Positions 51,759-60,442 are shown, counted from the stretch's first letter. The stretch: 64,000 nt of DNA from Methylobacterium phyllostachyos (GCF_900103445.1 NZ_FNHS01000009.1:12082-76081); one strand, 5' to 3'. Numbers and translations: made by a program. The notes: generated by a model from the sequence alone, not told the origin.

Positions 51759-53234
51759 TCAGGTGCCGCAGAAGGTCCGGTAGCCCACCCCACCGTCCTC
51801 CGGGGCCTCCGCGTAGCGGGCGTGCTCCGGCTGGTCGGCGTAGGGCCGTGCCAGGACGGCGAGCAGAGTCTCGAACGGCGCGAAGTCGTCGCGCTCCACG
51901 GCCGCCGCGATCATCGCCTCAACCTGATGGTTGCGCGGGGTGAAGGCCGGGTTCGTGGCCCGCATTCCGGCAGCGATGTCGGCCGGATCGCGCGTCTCCT
52001 GCGCCAGCCGCGTCCGCCAGCCGGCGGCCCAACCGTCATAGGCGGTGGGATCGACGAACAGGTCGCGCACCGCCCCGCCGCCCTCCGGATGCTCCGCTGC
52101 CCCGCAGAGCGCCCGGAAGGTCAGGGTGAAGTCGGCCTGGTTCTCGGCCATCCGCTTCAGGAGGTCGCCCGCCAGCGCGGGGTCACCCTCACGAACCGGG
52201 CCAAGCCCAAGCTTGCGGTTGAGGCCGCCGTGATAGGCGGCCTCGAAACGCGGCGCGTAGCCGGCGAGCGCCGCCTCGGCCGAGGCGACCGCCTCGGTCT
52301 CGTCCTCTGCGAGCAGCGGCAACAGGGTCTCGGCGAGCCGGGTCAGGTTCCAGAGCGCGATGCGCGGCTGCTCGCCGTAGGCGTAGCGTCCGGCCCGGTC
52401 GATGGAACTGTAGACCGTGCGGGGATCGTAGGCGTCGAGGAAGGCGCAGGGGCCGTAATCGATCGTCTCGCCGGCCACCGACATGTTGTCGGTGTTCATC
52501 ACCCCGTGGACGAAGCCGACGAGCAGCCAGCGCGCCACCAGTTCGGCCTGGGCGGTGATCACGGATTCGAGCAGCGCCCGGTAGGGATTGGCGGCCTGCG
52601 CGGCCTCCGGATAGTGCCGGGCCACGACGTGGTCGGCGAGGGCCCGCAACCCCTCGACATCGCCCCTTGCGGCGAAGAACTGGAAGGTGCCGACCCGGAT
52701 ATGGCTCGCCGCCACCCGGGTCAGCACCGCGCCGGGCAGCAGGGTCTCGCGCGCCACCGGCTCGCCGGTGGCGATGGCGGCGAGCGCCCGGGTGGTCGGG
52801 ATGCCGAGCGCCGCCATGGCCTCGCTGACGAGGTACTCGCGCAGCACCGGCCCCAAAGCCGCCCGGCCGTCGCCGCGCCGGGAGAACGGCGTCGGCCCCG
52901 CGCCCTTCAGCTGGATGTCGCGGCGGCGTCCGTCCCGGTCGATCACCTCGCCGAGCAGGATCGCCCGGCCGTCGCCGAGCTGCGGCACGAACTGGCCGAA
53001 CTGGTGCCCGGCATAGGCCGTGGCGATCGGGTCGGCGCCCTCCGGGATCGCGTTCCCCGCCAGCGCCGCCAAGCCCGCCGGACCGGCGAGCCAGTCCGGG
53101 TCGAGGCCCAGATCCGCCGCGAGCACCCGGTTCAGCCGGATCAGGCGGGGTGCTGCCACGGGCGTGGGCGAGCGGCGCGCGTAGAAGCGCTCGGGCAGGC
53201 GGGCGTAGCTGTTGTCGAAGGGAAGTGCCGTCAT
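51759..53234 (-). CDS. selO: SelO family protein adenylyltransferase (YdiU)
   Basis: A 491-residue SelO/YdiU pseudokinase that AMPylates proteins, important in redox stress. Family segments: AYAGHQFGQFVPQLGDGRAI, the conserved DIQLKGAGPTPFSRRGDGRA (ATP site), GFVHGVMNTDNMSVAGETID (metal-binding Asn/Asp) and YDPRTVYSSIDRAGRY. The bacterial form lacks the C-terminal selenocysteine motif, as here. Length is the family norm. Stands alone on this strand. Confidence 0.95.
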   Translation of the reverse strand: MTALPFDNSYARLPERFYARRSPTPVAAPRLIRLNRVLAADLGLDPDWLAGPAGLAALAGNAIPEGADPIATAYAGHQFGQFVPQLGDGRAILLGEVIDRDGRRRDIQLKGAGPTPFSRRGDGRAALGPVLREYLVSEAMAALGIPTTRALAAIATGEPVARETLLPGAVLTRVAASHIRVGTFQFFAARGDVEGLRALADHVVARHYPEAAQAANPYRALLESVITAQAELVARWLLVGFVHGVMNTDNMSVAGETIDYGPCAFLDAYDPRTVYSSIDRAGRYAYGEQPRIALWNLTRLAETLLPLLAEDETEAVASAEAALAGYAPRFEAAYHGGLNRKLGLGPVREGDPALAGDLLKRMAENQADFTLTFRALCGAAEHPEGGGAVRDLFVDPTAYDGWAAGWRTRLAQETRDPADIAAGMRATNPAFTPRNHQVEAMIAAAVERDDFAPFETLLAVLARPYADQPEHARYAEAPEDGGVGYRTFCGT

Positions 53235-53286
53235 CGGAGCGATCTATGAATGAGGGATCGGACGGGCAAGCGGAGCCGCGCCGGGG

Positions 53287-54216
53287 TCAGACGGAGCAGG
53301 CAATGCCGGTGAGTGCCTCCGAGACCGACCAGAGCCGTTCGGCGGCGGCCCTGTCGCGGGCCTGGGCGGCGATGGCGGCGCGGGTCGGATGGCCGCGGAG
53401 TTCCCAGAGCCCGTCCGGCCCGTAATAGGTGCCGCCCTCGGCGTCCGGCGCCGTGGACGCGTAGAGGAGGGGCAGCGCCCCCTGTGCGGCGGACTGGCCG
53501 ATCACCGAGAAGATCGCGTGCCCGGCGAGCCGCTGGACCGGTCCCGCCCGGTCCCCGCGGCGGAAGACGTCGGTCCGGGCCGCGCCGGGATGGACCGGGA
53601 TCGACCGGATCGGTGAGTTCGCTGCCCGCAATCGCCGGTCGAGCTCCAGTCCGAACATCAGCATCGCGAGCTTCGACTGCCGGTAGGCCCGCTGCGGACC
53701 GTAGGAATGCCGGGCTTGCAGGTCGTCGAACCGGATCCGCCCGGACCGGTGGGCGAGGCTCGCCACCGCGACGATCCGGGATGCGGGCCCGCGTGCAACG
53801 AAGGGTAGGAGCAGCCCGGTCAGAGCGAAATGGCCGAGATAGTTCGTGCCGAGCTGGCGCTCGAACCCGTCCACGGTCTCCTCGCGGCGCGGGACGGTGG
53901 CGATGCCGGCATTGAGCAGGAGGATGTCGATCGGCCGACCCCCGGAGCGCCATCGTTCGCCGAAGGCCCGGACGGAGGCGAGGCGCGCGGTATCGAGGGG
54001 CTGCGCGGTGAGCGTGGCATCCGGGTGCTGGCGGCGGATCGACGCCATCGCGCGCTCCGCCTTCGCGGCATCCCGGGCGGCCAGGATCACCTCGGCCCCC
54101 GCCCCCGCCAGGGCGAGGGCGGCCTCGTAGCCGATCCCGCTCGTGGCGCCGGTGACGATCGCCAGCCGCCCGGTCTGGCTCCGCATGGCGCGCTTCGTCC
54201 ACCGGGTTTCAGGCAT
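53287..54216 (-). CDS. Short-chain dehydrogenase/reductase
   Basis: A 309-residue SDR, with a Rossmann GATSGIGYEAALALAGAG nucleotide loop near residue 25, an NAG motif in LLLNAGIAT, a Ser in VASLAHRSG and YRQSK as the YxxxK active site. The GRIRFDDLQ insertion resembles retinol-dehydrogenase-like and WW-domain-oxidoreductase-like SDRs. The cofactor loop lacks the acidic residue favouring NAD (ARDAAKAE follows), suggesting NADP. ATG 54216 was chosen because it begins the recognisable fold 25 residues before the loop. Confidence 0.88.
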   Translation of the reverse strand: MPETRWTKRAMRSQTGRLAIVTGATSGIGYEAALALAGAGAEVILAARDAAKAERAMASIRRQHPDATLTAQPLDTARLASVRAFGERWRSGGRPIDILLLNAGIATVPRREETVDGFERQLGTNYLGHFALTGLLLPFVARGPASRIVAVASLAHRSGRIRFDDLQARHSYGPQRAYRQSKLAMLMFGLELDRRLRAANSPIRSIPVHPGAARTDVFRRGDRAGPVQRLAGHAIFSVIGQSAAQGALPLLYASTAPDAEGGTYYGPDGLWELRGHPTRAAIAAQARDRAAAERLWSVSEALTGIACSV

Positions 54217-54269
54217 GGTCTGTCGAATCTCCGCTCTCCGGCTAATCCTCCGGCGGTGAGGCGGTTCGT

Positions 54270-55301
54270 TCAGGCATCGGCCGGGCTGATTGCCCCTGCA
54301 CCGGGGACCGGACAGGTTGGGGCGAGGGCCGGCGCGCGTCGCCGCGTCCGCTCCCGGATGGCCAGTGCCGCGACCGCCAGGACAGCCCCGGCCAGCAGGT
54401 CCGGCAGATAATGGCCGCCCGCGCCGAGCGTCGCCACGATCACGGCCGCGTTCAGGAGGATCGCAAGCGGGCCGAGAACCGGAAGCGGCGCCAGCGCCCA
54501 GCCCGTCAGGATCGCGAGGCACACGTGGAAGGACGGGAAGGTGGCCAGCCCCCGCAACGCGCCAAGGGCCAGCGAGTCCATCGTGCCGGCCCGCAGTCGC
54601 GCCACCGGCTTCAGGTGCCAGAGGGCGCCGACCGTCTCGATCGGTTCGGACGGGACGACGCGCGGCGCGTAGGTGGCGTAGGGTCCGAGCGCCGGGAACA
54701 GGGCGGCGACGACGATCACGCATAGGAGCGTGACGGAAAACAGCCGCGCATAGGCCCAGAGCCGCCCGAGCCGGCGGGTGGCGCTCAGCGCGATCACCAC
54801 GATCCCGACCTGCGGTCCGCTGGAATGGTAGGCCAGCGCCAGCCACCACGATAGGGTCGGATGCCGCGCCAGGAAGGCGACGTAGGCGGTCCAGTCGAAG
54901 CCGAGTCCCGCCTCGAACCGGGCGAGCGCGCCATCGACGAAGGGCAGCCTCAGGCCCGCCGCGAGGACGTGCAGCACCGCGACCGGCACCGTGAAGGCGA
55001 TCAAGTACGCGCTCGCCAGGGCCATCCCGCGCAGCGGCGGATCCGACTTCACCGTGGAGAGGCAGGCGGCGGCAACCAGCAGGACGACCACGATCGCGGC
55101 CGCAACCGCGAAACCCATCGGCACCACCGCCATATCGGCGGCCCGCATCCAGGCTGCATCGATCCCGATGATGGCCAGGCTCAAGGCCCAGAGCCGAGGA
55201 TCGGGGGCGGCGATCCCCAGCGTGATGCGGCGCAAGCCGCGCAGCCGGGAGAGGACGGTGGGCCGGGATTGGGCTTCAGCGACCCGCGCGGGAGGTATCA
55301 T
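54270..55301 (-). CDS. PAP2 family membrane phosphatase/phosphotransferase
   Basis: A 343-residue integral membrane protein with about eight hydrophobic segments. The PAP2 catalytic signature appears as SFHVCLAILTGWA and GGHYLPDLLAGA (His-containing motifs 2 and 3). Its size and topology fit the inositolphosphotransferase/Aur1-like group of PAP2 proteins rather than small PgpB-like ones. It probably acts on lipid phosphates or transfers head groups. ATG 55301 starts just before the first membrane segments. Confidence 0.82.
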   Translation of the reverse strand: MIPPARVAEAQSRPTVLSRLRGLRRITLGIAAPDPRLWALSLAIIGIDAAWMRAADMAVVPMGFAVAAAIVVVLLVAAACLSTVKSDPPLRGMALASAYLIAFTVPVAVLHVLAAGLRLPFVDGALARFEAGLGFDWTAYVAFLARHPTLSWWLALAYHSSGPQVGIVVIALSATRRLGRLWAYARLFSVTLLCVIVVAALFPALGPYATYAPRVVPSEPIETVGALWHLKPVARLRAGTMDSLALGALRGLATFPSFHVCLAILTGWALAPLPVLGPLAILLNAAVIVATLGAGGHYLPDLLAGAVLAVAALAIRERTRRRAPALAPTCPVPGAGAISPADA

Positions 55302-55399
55302 CCGGTTCTGCTCGGCACGGCCGATACGTGGCCGCACGAGACAGACGCGCAGCAACCGCAATGGTTCGGCGGCGGACGATGCAGCCGTGAACGGGCGTG

Positions 55400-55651
55400 T
55401 TATCGGCCCGAGGCGGGCGGCGCACCGGCAGAGGGCGGTTTGCCGCTGCCGACGGAGCCCTCGGTCGGCGGCACGGCGGCCGGATCGGTCACGGCCTCCG
55501 TCGCCGTCTTGCCCGGCTCCTTGGTGTCGGCCGCGGGCTTGGGCGCAGTCTCGGTCTTCGGCGCTGCTCCGGTCCGCTCCTGTGCCCAGGCTGTCGCCGG
55601 GAGGCCGGCGAGGGTCGTAGCGGCGAGACAGGCGAGGATCGATCGGTTCAA
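55400..55651 (-). CDS. Small exported Ala/Pro/Thr-rich protein under EcfG-type promoter
   Basis: An 83-residue protein from TTG 55651 behind a CGGGAG ribosome site. Signal peptide SILACLAATTLAGLPATAWA, then a Pro, Ala, Thr and Lys-rich disordered mature part (KTETAPKPAADTKEPGKTAT). No family recognised. An EcfG-type promoter motif ends 27 bases before the start codon, so it is probably made under general stress. Confidence 0.65.
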   Translation of the reverse strand: MNRSILACLAATTLAGLPATAWAQERTGAAPKTETAPKPAADTKEPGKTATEAVTDPAAVPPTEGSVGSGKPPSAGAPPASGR

Positions 55652-55677
55652 GGGCGGCTCCCGGGTGTACCATGGGC

Positions 55678-55702
55678 AACCGCCGGTCGCCCGCGTCGTT
55701 CC
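55678..55702 (-). promoter_or_regulatory. EcfG-type promoter motif for the small exported protein
   Basis: On the minus strand GGAAC (55702-55698) and GTT (55680-55678) are 17 bases apart, fitting the EcfG consensus, with an expected leader of roughly 20 bases before the TTG at 55651. A second GGAAC starts seven bases upstream of the first, at 55709-55705, without a matching -10. Confidence 0.6.
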
Positions 55703-55752
55703 GGTTCCGGGCGGGCGCACCGTCCGGAACCAGCGGATCGGCGGGGTCAGGC

Positions 55753-56283
55753 CTACGCGTCGGCCTTCTTGGCCTTGCGGCCCTTGGCGGGCTTGGCAGT
55801 CTCACCCCGCTCCGACGATGCCGTGACGGCCTCGGACGCCTCGGCCTGCTTCGCCGCCGGGCTCCGGCGCTTGTGGCCGAGGCCGGCATTGCGGGCGAAT
55901 TCGGCCCGCATCGCCGAGTAGGTCGATGCGGTCGTCGGGTAGTCCGGCGGCAGGCCGTAGCGCTGCCGGTACTGCTCGATCGTCATGCCGTTGCCGGTCA
56001 GGTGGCGCTTCAACGTCTTGTACGGCTTGCCGTCGATGAAGCTGATCAGCGCGTCCGGCGTAATCGATTTCTTGATCTGAGCGGGCGTTGCCTTCTTGAA
56101 ATCCGGCTCGGTCGGTGTCGAGCTCTGGCCAAGCCCCGTCAGCGCAGCATGCACGCCTGACAGAAGCGACGGCAGATCGGGCATCGGAACGGAATTGTTG
56201 GCTACATAAGCCGAGACGATATCCGCAGCCAGCTCGACGAAATCGATCTGGTCTTGGTTCGGGATTGATGTGCTGTCGTCCAT
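55753..56283 (-). CDS. MucR/Ros family transcriptional regulator without zinc ligands
   Basis: A 176-residue MucR paralogue (ELAADIVSAYVANNSVPMPD, LPSLLSGVHAALTGLG, then KPYKTLKRHLTGNGMTIEQY and YGLPPDYPTTASTYS). In place of the zinc Cys pair it has SFIDG, and the second His is replaced by Asn (GNG), so zinc binding in the usual way is impossible. A Lys/Ala-rich C-terminal tail is an addition. It differs from the copy at 40050, which keeps both His. Confidence 0.9.
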   Translation of the reverse strand: MDDSTSIPNQDQIDFVELAADIVSAYVANNSVPMPDLPSLLSGVHAALTGLGQSSTPTEPDFKKATPAQIKKSITPDALISFIDGKPYKTLKRHLTGNGMTIEQYRQRYGLPPDYPTTASTYSAMRAEFARNAGLGHKRRSPAAKQAEASEAVTASSERGETAKPAKGRKAKKADA

Positions 56284-56570
56284 CTGCGCCTCTCACGCGG
56301 GGATGCGCCATGAACGTGGCGTTCTTTGCCGGCAGTCAAGGGCTAATCTGATTGAATATAACCAATCATGGTCGTTATCTACCGGTTGCGCGGCAGATGC
56401 CAACATAGATCAAGAGGCACGCGGCTGCTGGATAACTTCAGTTACAATGTGGTGGGGTTTGGCGGTGCGGTCGGCCGCGTAGCACCGATGCCGGCGTCAC
56501 ACCGATGGTGGAACGCCGGGATGGCGTGTCGTGCACGGGACGGCGTCGCCGCGCTGGGGGCGCCTCGGCT

Positions 56571-56873
56571 TCAGGCGCTGGCGGCCGTTCCCTGCTGCTG
56601 CGCGATGGCGCCCCGCGTCCCTGATGGGGCTATCGCCTGAAGCACCCGGCCGGGGCTCGAGCTGTAATCCGCCCGATAGGTCCGCTCCAGGGTCATCAGC
56701 GCGCGCATCGGCGCCTCGGCCAGATCGAGCAGGCGCGCGTCGCGCCAGCGCAGTTTGGTCAGACCGCCGCGGCGCAGCCACCGCGGCCTCTCCTCCTCGA
56801 CGAGCAGGACCAACTTGCCCGTCCACGTCTTGCGAAACCAGAACCGTCCCGTGAGCTTGGTCGCGCCGAACAT
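56571..56873 (-). CDS. Hypothetical protein
   Basis: A 100-residue protein with GAGGG ribosome site before ATG 56873. Sequence begins TKLTGRFWFRKTWTGKLVLL and is rich in Arg, Trp and Leu, then turns hydrophilic (RADYSSSPGRVLQAIAP). No family recognised; may be a phage- or plasmid-type small protein, but nothing around supports mobility. Confidence 0.6.
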   Translation of the reverse strand: MFGATKLTGRFWFRKTWTGKLVLLVEEERPRWLRRGGLTKLRWRDARLLDLAEAPMRALMTLERTYRADYSSSPGRVLQAIAPSGTRGAIAQQQGTAASA

Positions 56874-57062
56874 GAAACCCTCGCGTGCATGCCCCCGAAA
56901 TGCCCCGCTCAAACAATGCGCAGGGAGCGGGGCGGTTTCCGCACGGCGCGGGGGGGCGCGCCAAAAATCCGGCTGCGCCCCACGTGGGTCATTCCGCCGT
57001 GCTCGGAGCGCTTTCCGCCGGGGGATATCGGGCCGGCGAAGGAGGGCACCCGGCCCGAAGGC

Positions 57063-57446
57063 TTAGAGGCGTGCGCTTGCCCGTGCATCCGGGCGTCGGC
57101 GCGCCACGATCGTGACCGCCAGGCCCGCCACCGCGCCGGCCAGCGCCGCGCCGGCCTTCACGAGGAAATCGTCGAACCGGCCATGGCGCGTGCTGGTCAG
57201 GGTCTGCGCCGCCTCCAGGCCCCCGGCGAGGAGGACGCTGCCGATCAGAATCGGGAACCGATACCGCGGGTAGCCCACCATCATGAGGAGGCCGGCGAGC
57301 GCGTAGGCCGCGATCCGCTCGATGCTCGGGTTGGCGGTGACCACCGGCCGAAGGCCGATCGGCACGAGCGTGACGGCCACGATGAGAGCCACCAGGAGCC
57401 AGGCCGCGATGCGTACCAGGCCGTGCCGCGTGTCCGATTGAAGCAT
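57063..57446 (-). CDS. VanZ-like family membrane protein
   Basis: A 127-residue membrane protein of four segments: WLLVALIVAVTLVPIGLRP, IAAYALAGLLMMVGYP, FPILIGSVLLAGGLEAAQTL and AGAALAGAVAGLAVTIV. The SIERIAAYALAG and GLEAAQTL...RHGRFDDFLVKAGA motifs fit VanZ-like proteins. GGAGGGG precedes ATG 57446. Roles in antibiotic tolerance or envelope stress are known for the family but not shown here. Confidence 0.82.
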   Translation of the reverse strand: MLQSDTRHGLVRIAAWLLVALIVAVTLVPIGLRPVVTANPSIERIAAYALAGLLMMVGYPRYRFPILIGSVLLAGGLEAAQTLTSTRHGRFDDFLVKAGAALAGAVAGLAVTIVARRRPDARASARL

Positions 57447-57542
57447 CTCCCCTCCGTAACCTCGCGCTGACGGCTCGGGTCTACAATGTCTGCCGGCCGT
57501 TGCCTGTCGCTTAACGGCTACCGAGGATCGGAAAGCCTGATC

Positions 57543-58301
57543 ATGCGCGGTCTCCTGGTCGCCACGACGCTGTTCGCGGTCCTGATGATACCCCCCGCCG
57601 ACGCAGGCAATCCGGCGCGGGACGTGCTGTGGGTCGCGCTGCAGGGCTGCGTCCTCGCTAAGAAGGCCGCCGGCCGGAGCTTCCCCTGCCTGTCGGTCGA
57701 TCTCGGCGACGGCGAGCGGCCGGGGACAGCGGTGCTGCGGGCGCCGGGCCAGCCGACCCACACGGTCGTGATGCCCACCGACAACGTGTCGGGGATCGAA
57801 GCCTCCGTGCTTCAGGGGCCGTCCGGCGCCGCCTATTGGCGGGCAGCCCTCGAGGCGCGGCATTTCGTGTCGGACGCCCTTCAGGGCCGCCTGCCGGTGG
57901 CCGCCGTGGGGCTGGAGGTGAACTCCGTTGGCGGGCGCAGCCAGGATCAGCTGCACATCCACCTCGACTGCATGCATCGCGGCGTCATGGCGGCCCTGAA
58001 GGCGCATGGTGCGGCGGTCGGCGAGCGCTGGGCCCCGTTCCCGGTTCCGTTGGGGGAGGAGCAATACCTCGCCCTGCGGGTGCCGGCGGAGGCGGTGGAG
58101 CGCTTCAACCCGTTCGCGGCGCTCGCCGGCGTGCCGGGTTGGAACGGAACGCTGCACGATGCGAGCTTCGCCGCGGTGGCGGCCGATCCGGATGATCCCC
58201 GGGCCGGCATGATCGTCCTGGCCTACAGGATGCCGGAGGCGAGCGCCGAGGAACTGATGGATCACGCCTGCCGGGCAATCCGCCCGCGCCGTGGCAGCTG
58301 A
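57543..58301 (+). CDS. cdh: CDP-diacylglycerol pyrophosphatase
   Basis: A 252-residue enzyme that hydrolyses CDP-diacylglycerol to CMP and phosphatidate. The HIT-like active site is SQDQLHIHLDCM, preceded by GLEVNSVGGR; FPCLSVDLGD and THTVVMPTDNVSGIE are conserved N-terminal segments. A hydrophobic N-terminus (LLVATTLFAVLMIPPADA) is a signal or anchor. I chose ATG 57543 because an upstream in-frame ATG adds 19 residues without signal character. Divergent from the VanZ-like gene. Confidence 0.88.
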   Translation: MRGLLVATTLFAVLMIPPADAGNPARDVLWVALQGCVLAKKAAGRSFPCLSVDLGDGERPGTAVLRAPGQPTHTVVMPTDNVSGIEASVLQGPSGAAYWRAALEARHFVSDALQGRLPVAAVGLEVNSVGGRSQDQLHIHLDCMHRGVMAALKAHGAAVGERWAPFPVPLGEEQYLALRVPAEAVERFNPFAALAGVPGWNGTLHDASFAAVAADPDDPRAGMIVLAYRMPEASAEELMDHACRAIRPRRGS

Positions 58302-58347
58302 GCGCCGAGGGCACCGTACTGTTGCCGATCCGTTCTATCCAACCGTT

Positions 58348-58782
58348 ATGGTCTTGGGCCATAGAGCGGCGATGCGCATGCCGCTGCACGAGTCCTGTCC
58401 CTCTGCGCCGAGCCCGGTTCGGCGGGCGGCGGCGCGGCATGAGAGGCGCCCGGGACTCGGGCTCGGCCTGTGTGTGACCCTTGCCCTGGTCGCCGGCCCG
58501 GCGCAGGCGGGCCCGGCGGCCGATCCGGCCGATCCCCGCGTGCTGGAACGCGCCTGGCATCGCTGCCTGCGGGACGCTTCCGCGCACCAGCCGGCGGGGC
58601 AGAGCCGCGCTGGCGACGAGCGCAACGCCCTGGACGAATGTAAGACCCGGGAGGATGCGCTGGTGGCGGCGCTGATGGCGGGGCACCACGCCGAGGACGA
58701 CCGGACCGGGACGGTCTGGTCGCGGACCTGGGCTGCCTTCGTGGAACCGTTGACGGCCTGGATCGGCGCGCTGCGGCGCTGA
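58348..58782 (+). CDS. Exported hypothetical protein
   Basis: A 144-residue protein with an Arg-rich start then a hydrophobic segment (GLGLCVTLALVAGPAQA) resembling a signal peptide, and a mature part with two Cys (HRCLRDAS, LDECKTRE) and a helical C-terminus (TWAAFVEPLTAWIGALRR). The start may lie at the ATG at 58348, 58372 or 58378. No family recognised. Confidence 0.55.
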   Translation: MVLGHRAAMRMPLHESCPSAPSPVRRAAARHERRPGLGLGLCVTLALVAGPAQAGPAADPADPRVLERAWHRCLRDASAHQPAGQSRAGDERNALDECKTREDALVAALMAGHHAEDDRTGTVWSRTWAAFVEPLTAWIGALRR

Positions 58783-58799
58783 ACGCCGGGCTCTCCCGG

Positions 58800-59033
58800 T
58801 CAGGAGGTCGACCACTCGCGCTTGACCTCATCGGCCGGCCGGTCGAGGTGAACCTTGCCGTCCTTGACCGCATGCACGAAGTCGACGGGAATGTAGTGGT
58901 GCAAGCCGCCCGAGGCGGCATCGCTCTTGGTGAGCTTGATCTCGCCCTTGTCGACGTGATCGACGGTGCCGACATGGGCTCCGTCCGAGCCGACCACTTC
59001 GGCGTGTTCCTGAATCTGTGCAACGTCGGTCAT
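58800..59033 (-). CDS. DUF2171 family protein
   Basis: A 77-residue protein with the DUF2171 pattern: IQEHAEVVGSDGAHVGTVDH, then KGEIKLTKSD and HHYIPVDFVHAVKDGKVHL. Similar to PRC-barrel-like beta-rich small proteins often found among stress genes. GGGAGGG lies six bases before ATG 59033. An EcfG-type promoter lies 29-53 bases upstream of the start codon. Confidence 0.9.
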   Translation of the reverse strand: MTDVAQIQEHAEVVGSDGAHVGTVDHVDKGEIKLTKSDAASGGLHHYIPVDFVHAVKDGKVHLDRPADEVKREWSTS

Positions 59034-59061
59034 CGGGACCCTCCCTGATTTCCGACGACAA

Positions 59062-59086
59062 CCACCCCCGTCTGGCGCTGTTCCGG
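59062..59086 (-). promoter_or_regulatory. EcfG-type promoter motif for the DUF2171 gene
   Basis: On the minus strand GGAAC (59086-59082) and GTT (59064-59062) are 17 bases apart. The GGAAC box is half of a perfect 14-base palindrome, GTTCCGGCCGGAAC at 59082-59095, which also gives a plus-strand GGAAC without a matching -10. Confidence 0.65.
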
Positions 59087-59169
59087 CCGGAACCCGGTGG
59101 GCCACCCGCCGCGGCGTCGCACCGCGTCGGTCGTGCCGAACCGGAAGGCGGGCTGATCGTTGGGCCCGC

Positions 59170-59415
59170 ATGACCGATACCAACACTTCGCCGCACATCG
59201 ATCCGCTCGTCGAGGCCCGCCGCCGCGAGATGGCGACCGAGCACCTGCTGTTCGGGACGATCCGCTTCCTCGCTCAGCGCCACCCGGAGCTGCTGGATGA
59301 GCTCGACGGCAGCCTCGACCACCTCTGGGACACGGTTGAGGGCGAGGCGCGGGACGATGCGGCCGTGCGCAAGATCGCAAGCCGCATCATCAAGAGCCTG
59401 CGGGCCGAGCGCTGA
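59170..59415 (+). CDS. Hypothetical small protein
   Basis: An 81-residue soluble helical protein (DPLVEARRREMATEHLLFGT, then RFLAQRHPELLDELDGSL and a VRKIASRIIKSLRAER end). Divergent from the DUF2171 gene across the palindrome at 59082-59095, so it may share regulation. No family recognised. Confidence 0.65.
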   Translation: MTDTNTSPHIDPLVEARRREMATEHLLFGTIRFLAQRHPELLDELDGSLDHLWDTVEGEARDDAAVRKIASRIIKSLRAER

Positions 59416-59432
59416 GCCGACCCTGTCCGGTG

Positions 59433-59621
59433 CTACCGGTGGGCGTTCTCGTTCAGCCGGATGCTCGGGATCATCTCGACCGCCTTCTTGGTCACACGCT
59501 CGAAGACGTCGCCGGTCAGGCCCCGCTCGGCTGCGAGTTTCCGGATCCGCTCCGCATGCTGTGAAAGCGTAAGGCCGAAGTACGTCTTCTCTGTCGTCTG
59601 ATCGACAGCCTCGTTCGCCAC
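59433..59621 (-). CDS. Hypothetical small protein
   Basis: A 62-residue protein from GTG 59621 with a CAGGAG ribosome site eight bases upstream. Sequence: ANEAVDQTTEKTYFGLTLSQ then a helical HAERIRKLAAERGLTGDVFE. No family recognised, but codon bias and the ribosome site support translation. Convergent with the gene at 59170. Confidence 0.6.
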   Translation of the reverse strand: MANEAVDQTTEKTYFGLTLSQHAERIRKLAAERGLTGDVFERVTKKAVEMIPSIRLNENAHR

Positions 59622-59764
59622 GCGTTCGCTCCTGTTCGTGGGTGCGTTGGGGATGGCTGATGTGGCCGATACTGCGCGGCCGTTCAAGACACCTTGCGCG
59701 ATCGCTGCCTTGCTAGAGGGCCGGACCCGGAGCGTCTCGCGCGATCCAGGTCCGGCCGATGGCC

Positions 59765-60028
59765 TCAGCGCGAACAGCCGATGCAGATGCCGCGGGTGAT
59801 TGCGTCGTTGTGCTCCTCGTTGGTGCTGCGCCGATCGATGCTGCCGGTCTCCCGGGGACCGAGGGCACCGGGGTTCGGCACCGTCTGGCCCGTCGTGGTG
59901 GTATGGGGGGCCTTGGCGGTCGAGGCCGGGCCGCCGCCCGTGCCGGTCTCGCTCACCGGGTCCGCAAAGGCCGGCAGTGACACGAGGGCGAGGGCGGCGG
60001 TCATCGCGAAGATCGTCGGCATACGCAT
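59765..60028 (-). CDS. Small exported protein
   Basis: An 87-residue protein with a signal peptide (FAMTAALALVSLPAFA) and a mature part rich in Gly, Thr and Ser ending TRGICIGCSR with two Cys three residues apart. CAGGAG lies before ATG 60028. A weak EcfG-like half-site (GGAAC but CGTC rather than GTT) lies upstream. No family recognised. Confidence 0.68.
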   Translation of the reverse strand: MRMPTIFAMTAALALVSLPAFADPVSETGTGGGPASTAKAPHTTTTGQTVPNPGALGPRETGSIDRRSTNEEHNDAITRGICIGCSR

Positions 60029-60178
60029 GGGAAGCTCCTGGGACGGCGAGCGTTTGTCTGTGGAATCGACGCCTGCGAACGGTTGAAGTTCCCGCCGAAT
60101 CGCAGCCCGTACCGCATCCTGACGGCGCGGCGGCCATGGCCTATGAGGATGGGCGAGGATCGGAGAAGGGGCGCAGGG

Positions 60179-60442
60179 ATGGGCAACGGCGACGGTACCC
60201 ACCCGCCGCATGCGAAGGTCGCGGAGGTCCAGCGCCTCGCGACGGCGCTTGCGGCCCGGGTCCGCTATGCGCAACTCGTCGGCCGGCCAGTCTACGAGGA
60301 GCAGATCGCCGCCCTCGTCGGCGCCGCGCGCCTGCTGGACGCGGAGAACGCCCCGTGGCCGCCCATGGTCGAGGAGGTGCTGACCGAGCTGGCCAAGTCC
60401 CTCGACGGGCCTGATCCAGCCGCGCAGGGCGTCGGCCCTTGA
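60179..60442 (+). CDS. Hypothetical small protein
   Basis: An 87-residue helical protein (KVAEVQRLATALAARVRYAQ, then VYEEQIAALVGAARLLDAEN) from ATG 60179 with a GGAGAAGGGG site. No family recognised. Same strand and 58 bases before the gene at 60501. Confidence 0.6.
   Translation: MGNGDGTHPPHAKVAEVQRLATALAARVRYAQLVGRPVYEEQIAALVGAARLLDAENAPWPPMVEEVLTELAKSLDGPDPAAQGVGP

Noticed and set aside
59091..59115. Plus-strand GGAAC at 59091 as promoter for the gene at 59170
   Set aside because: No GTT at 16 or 17 bases; GCG is found instead.
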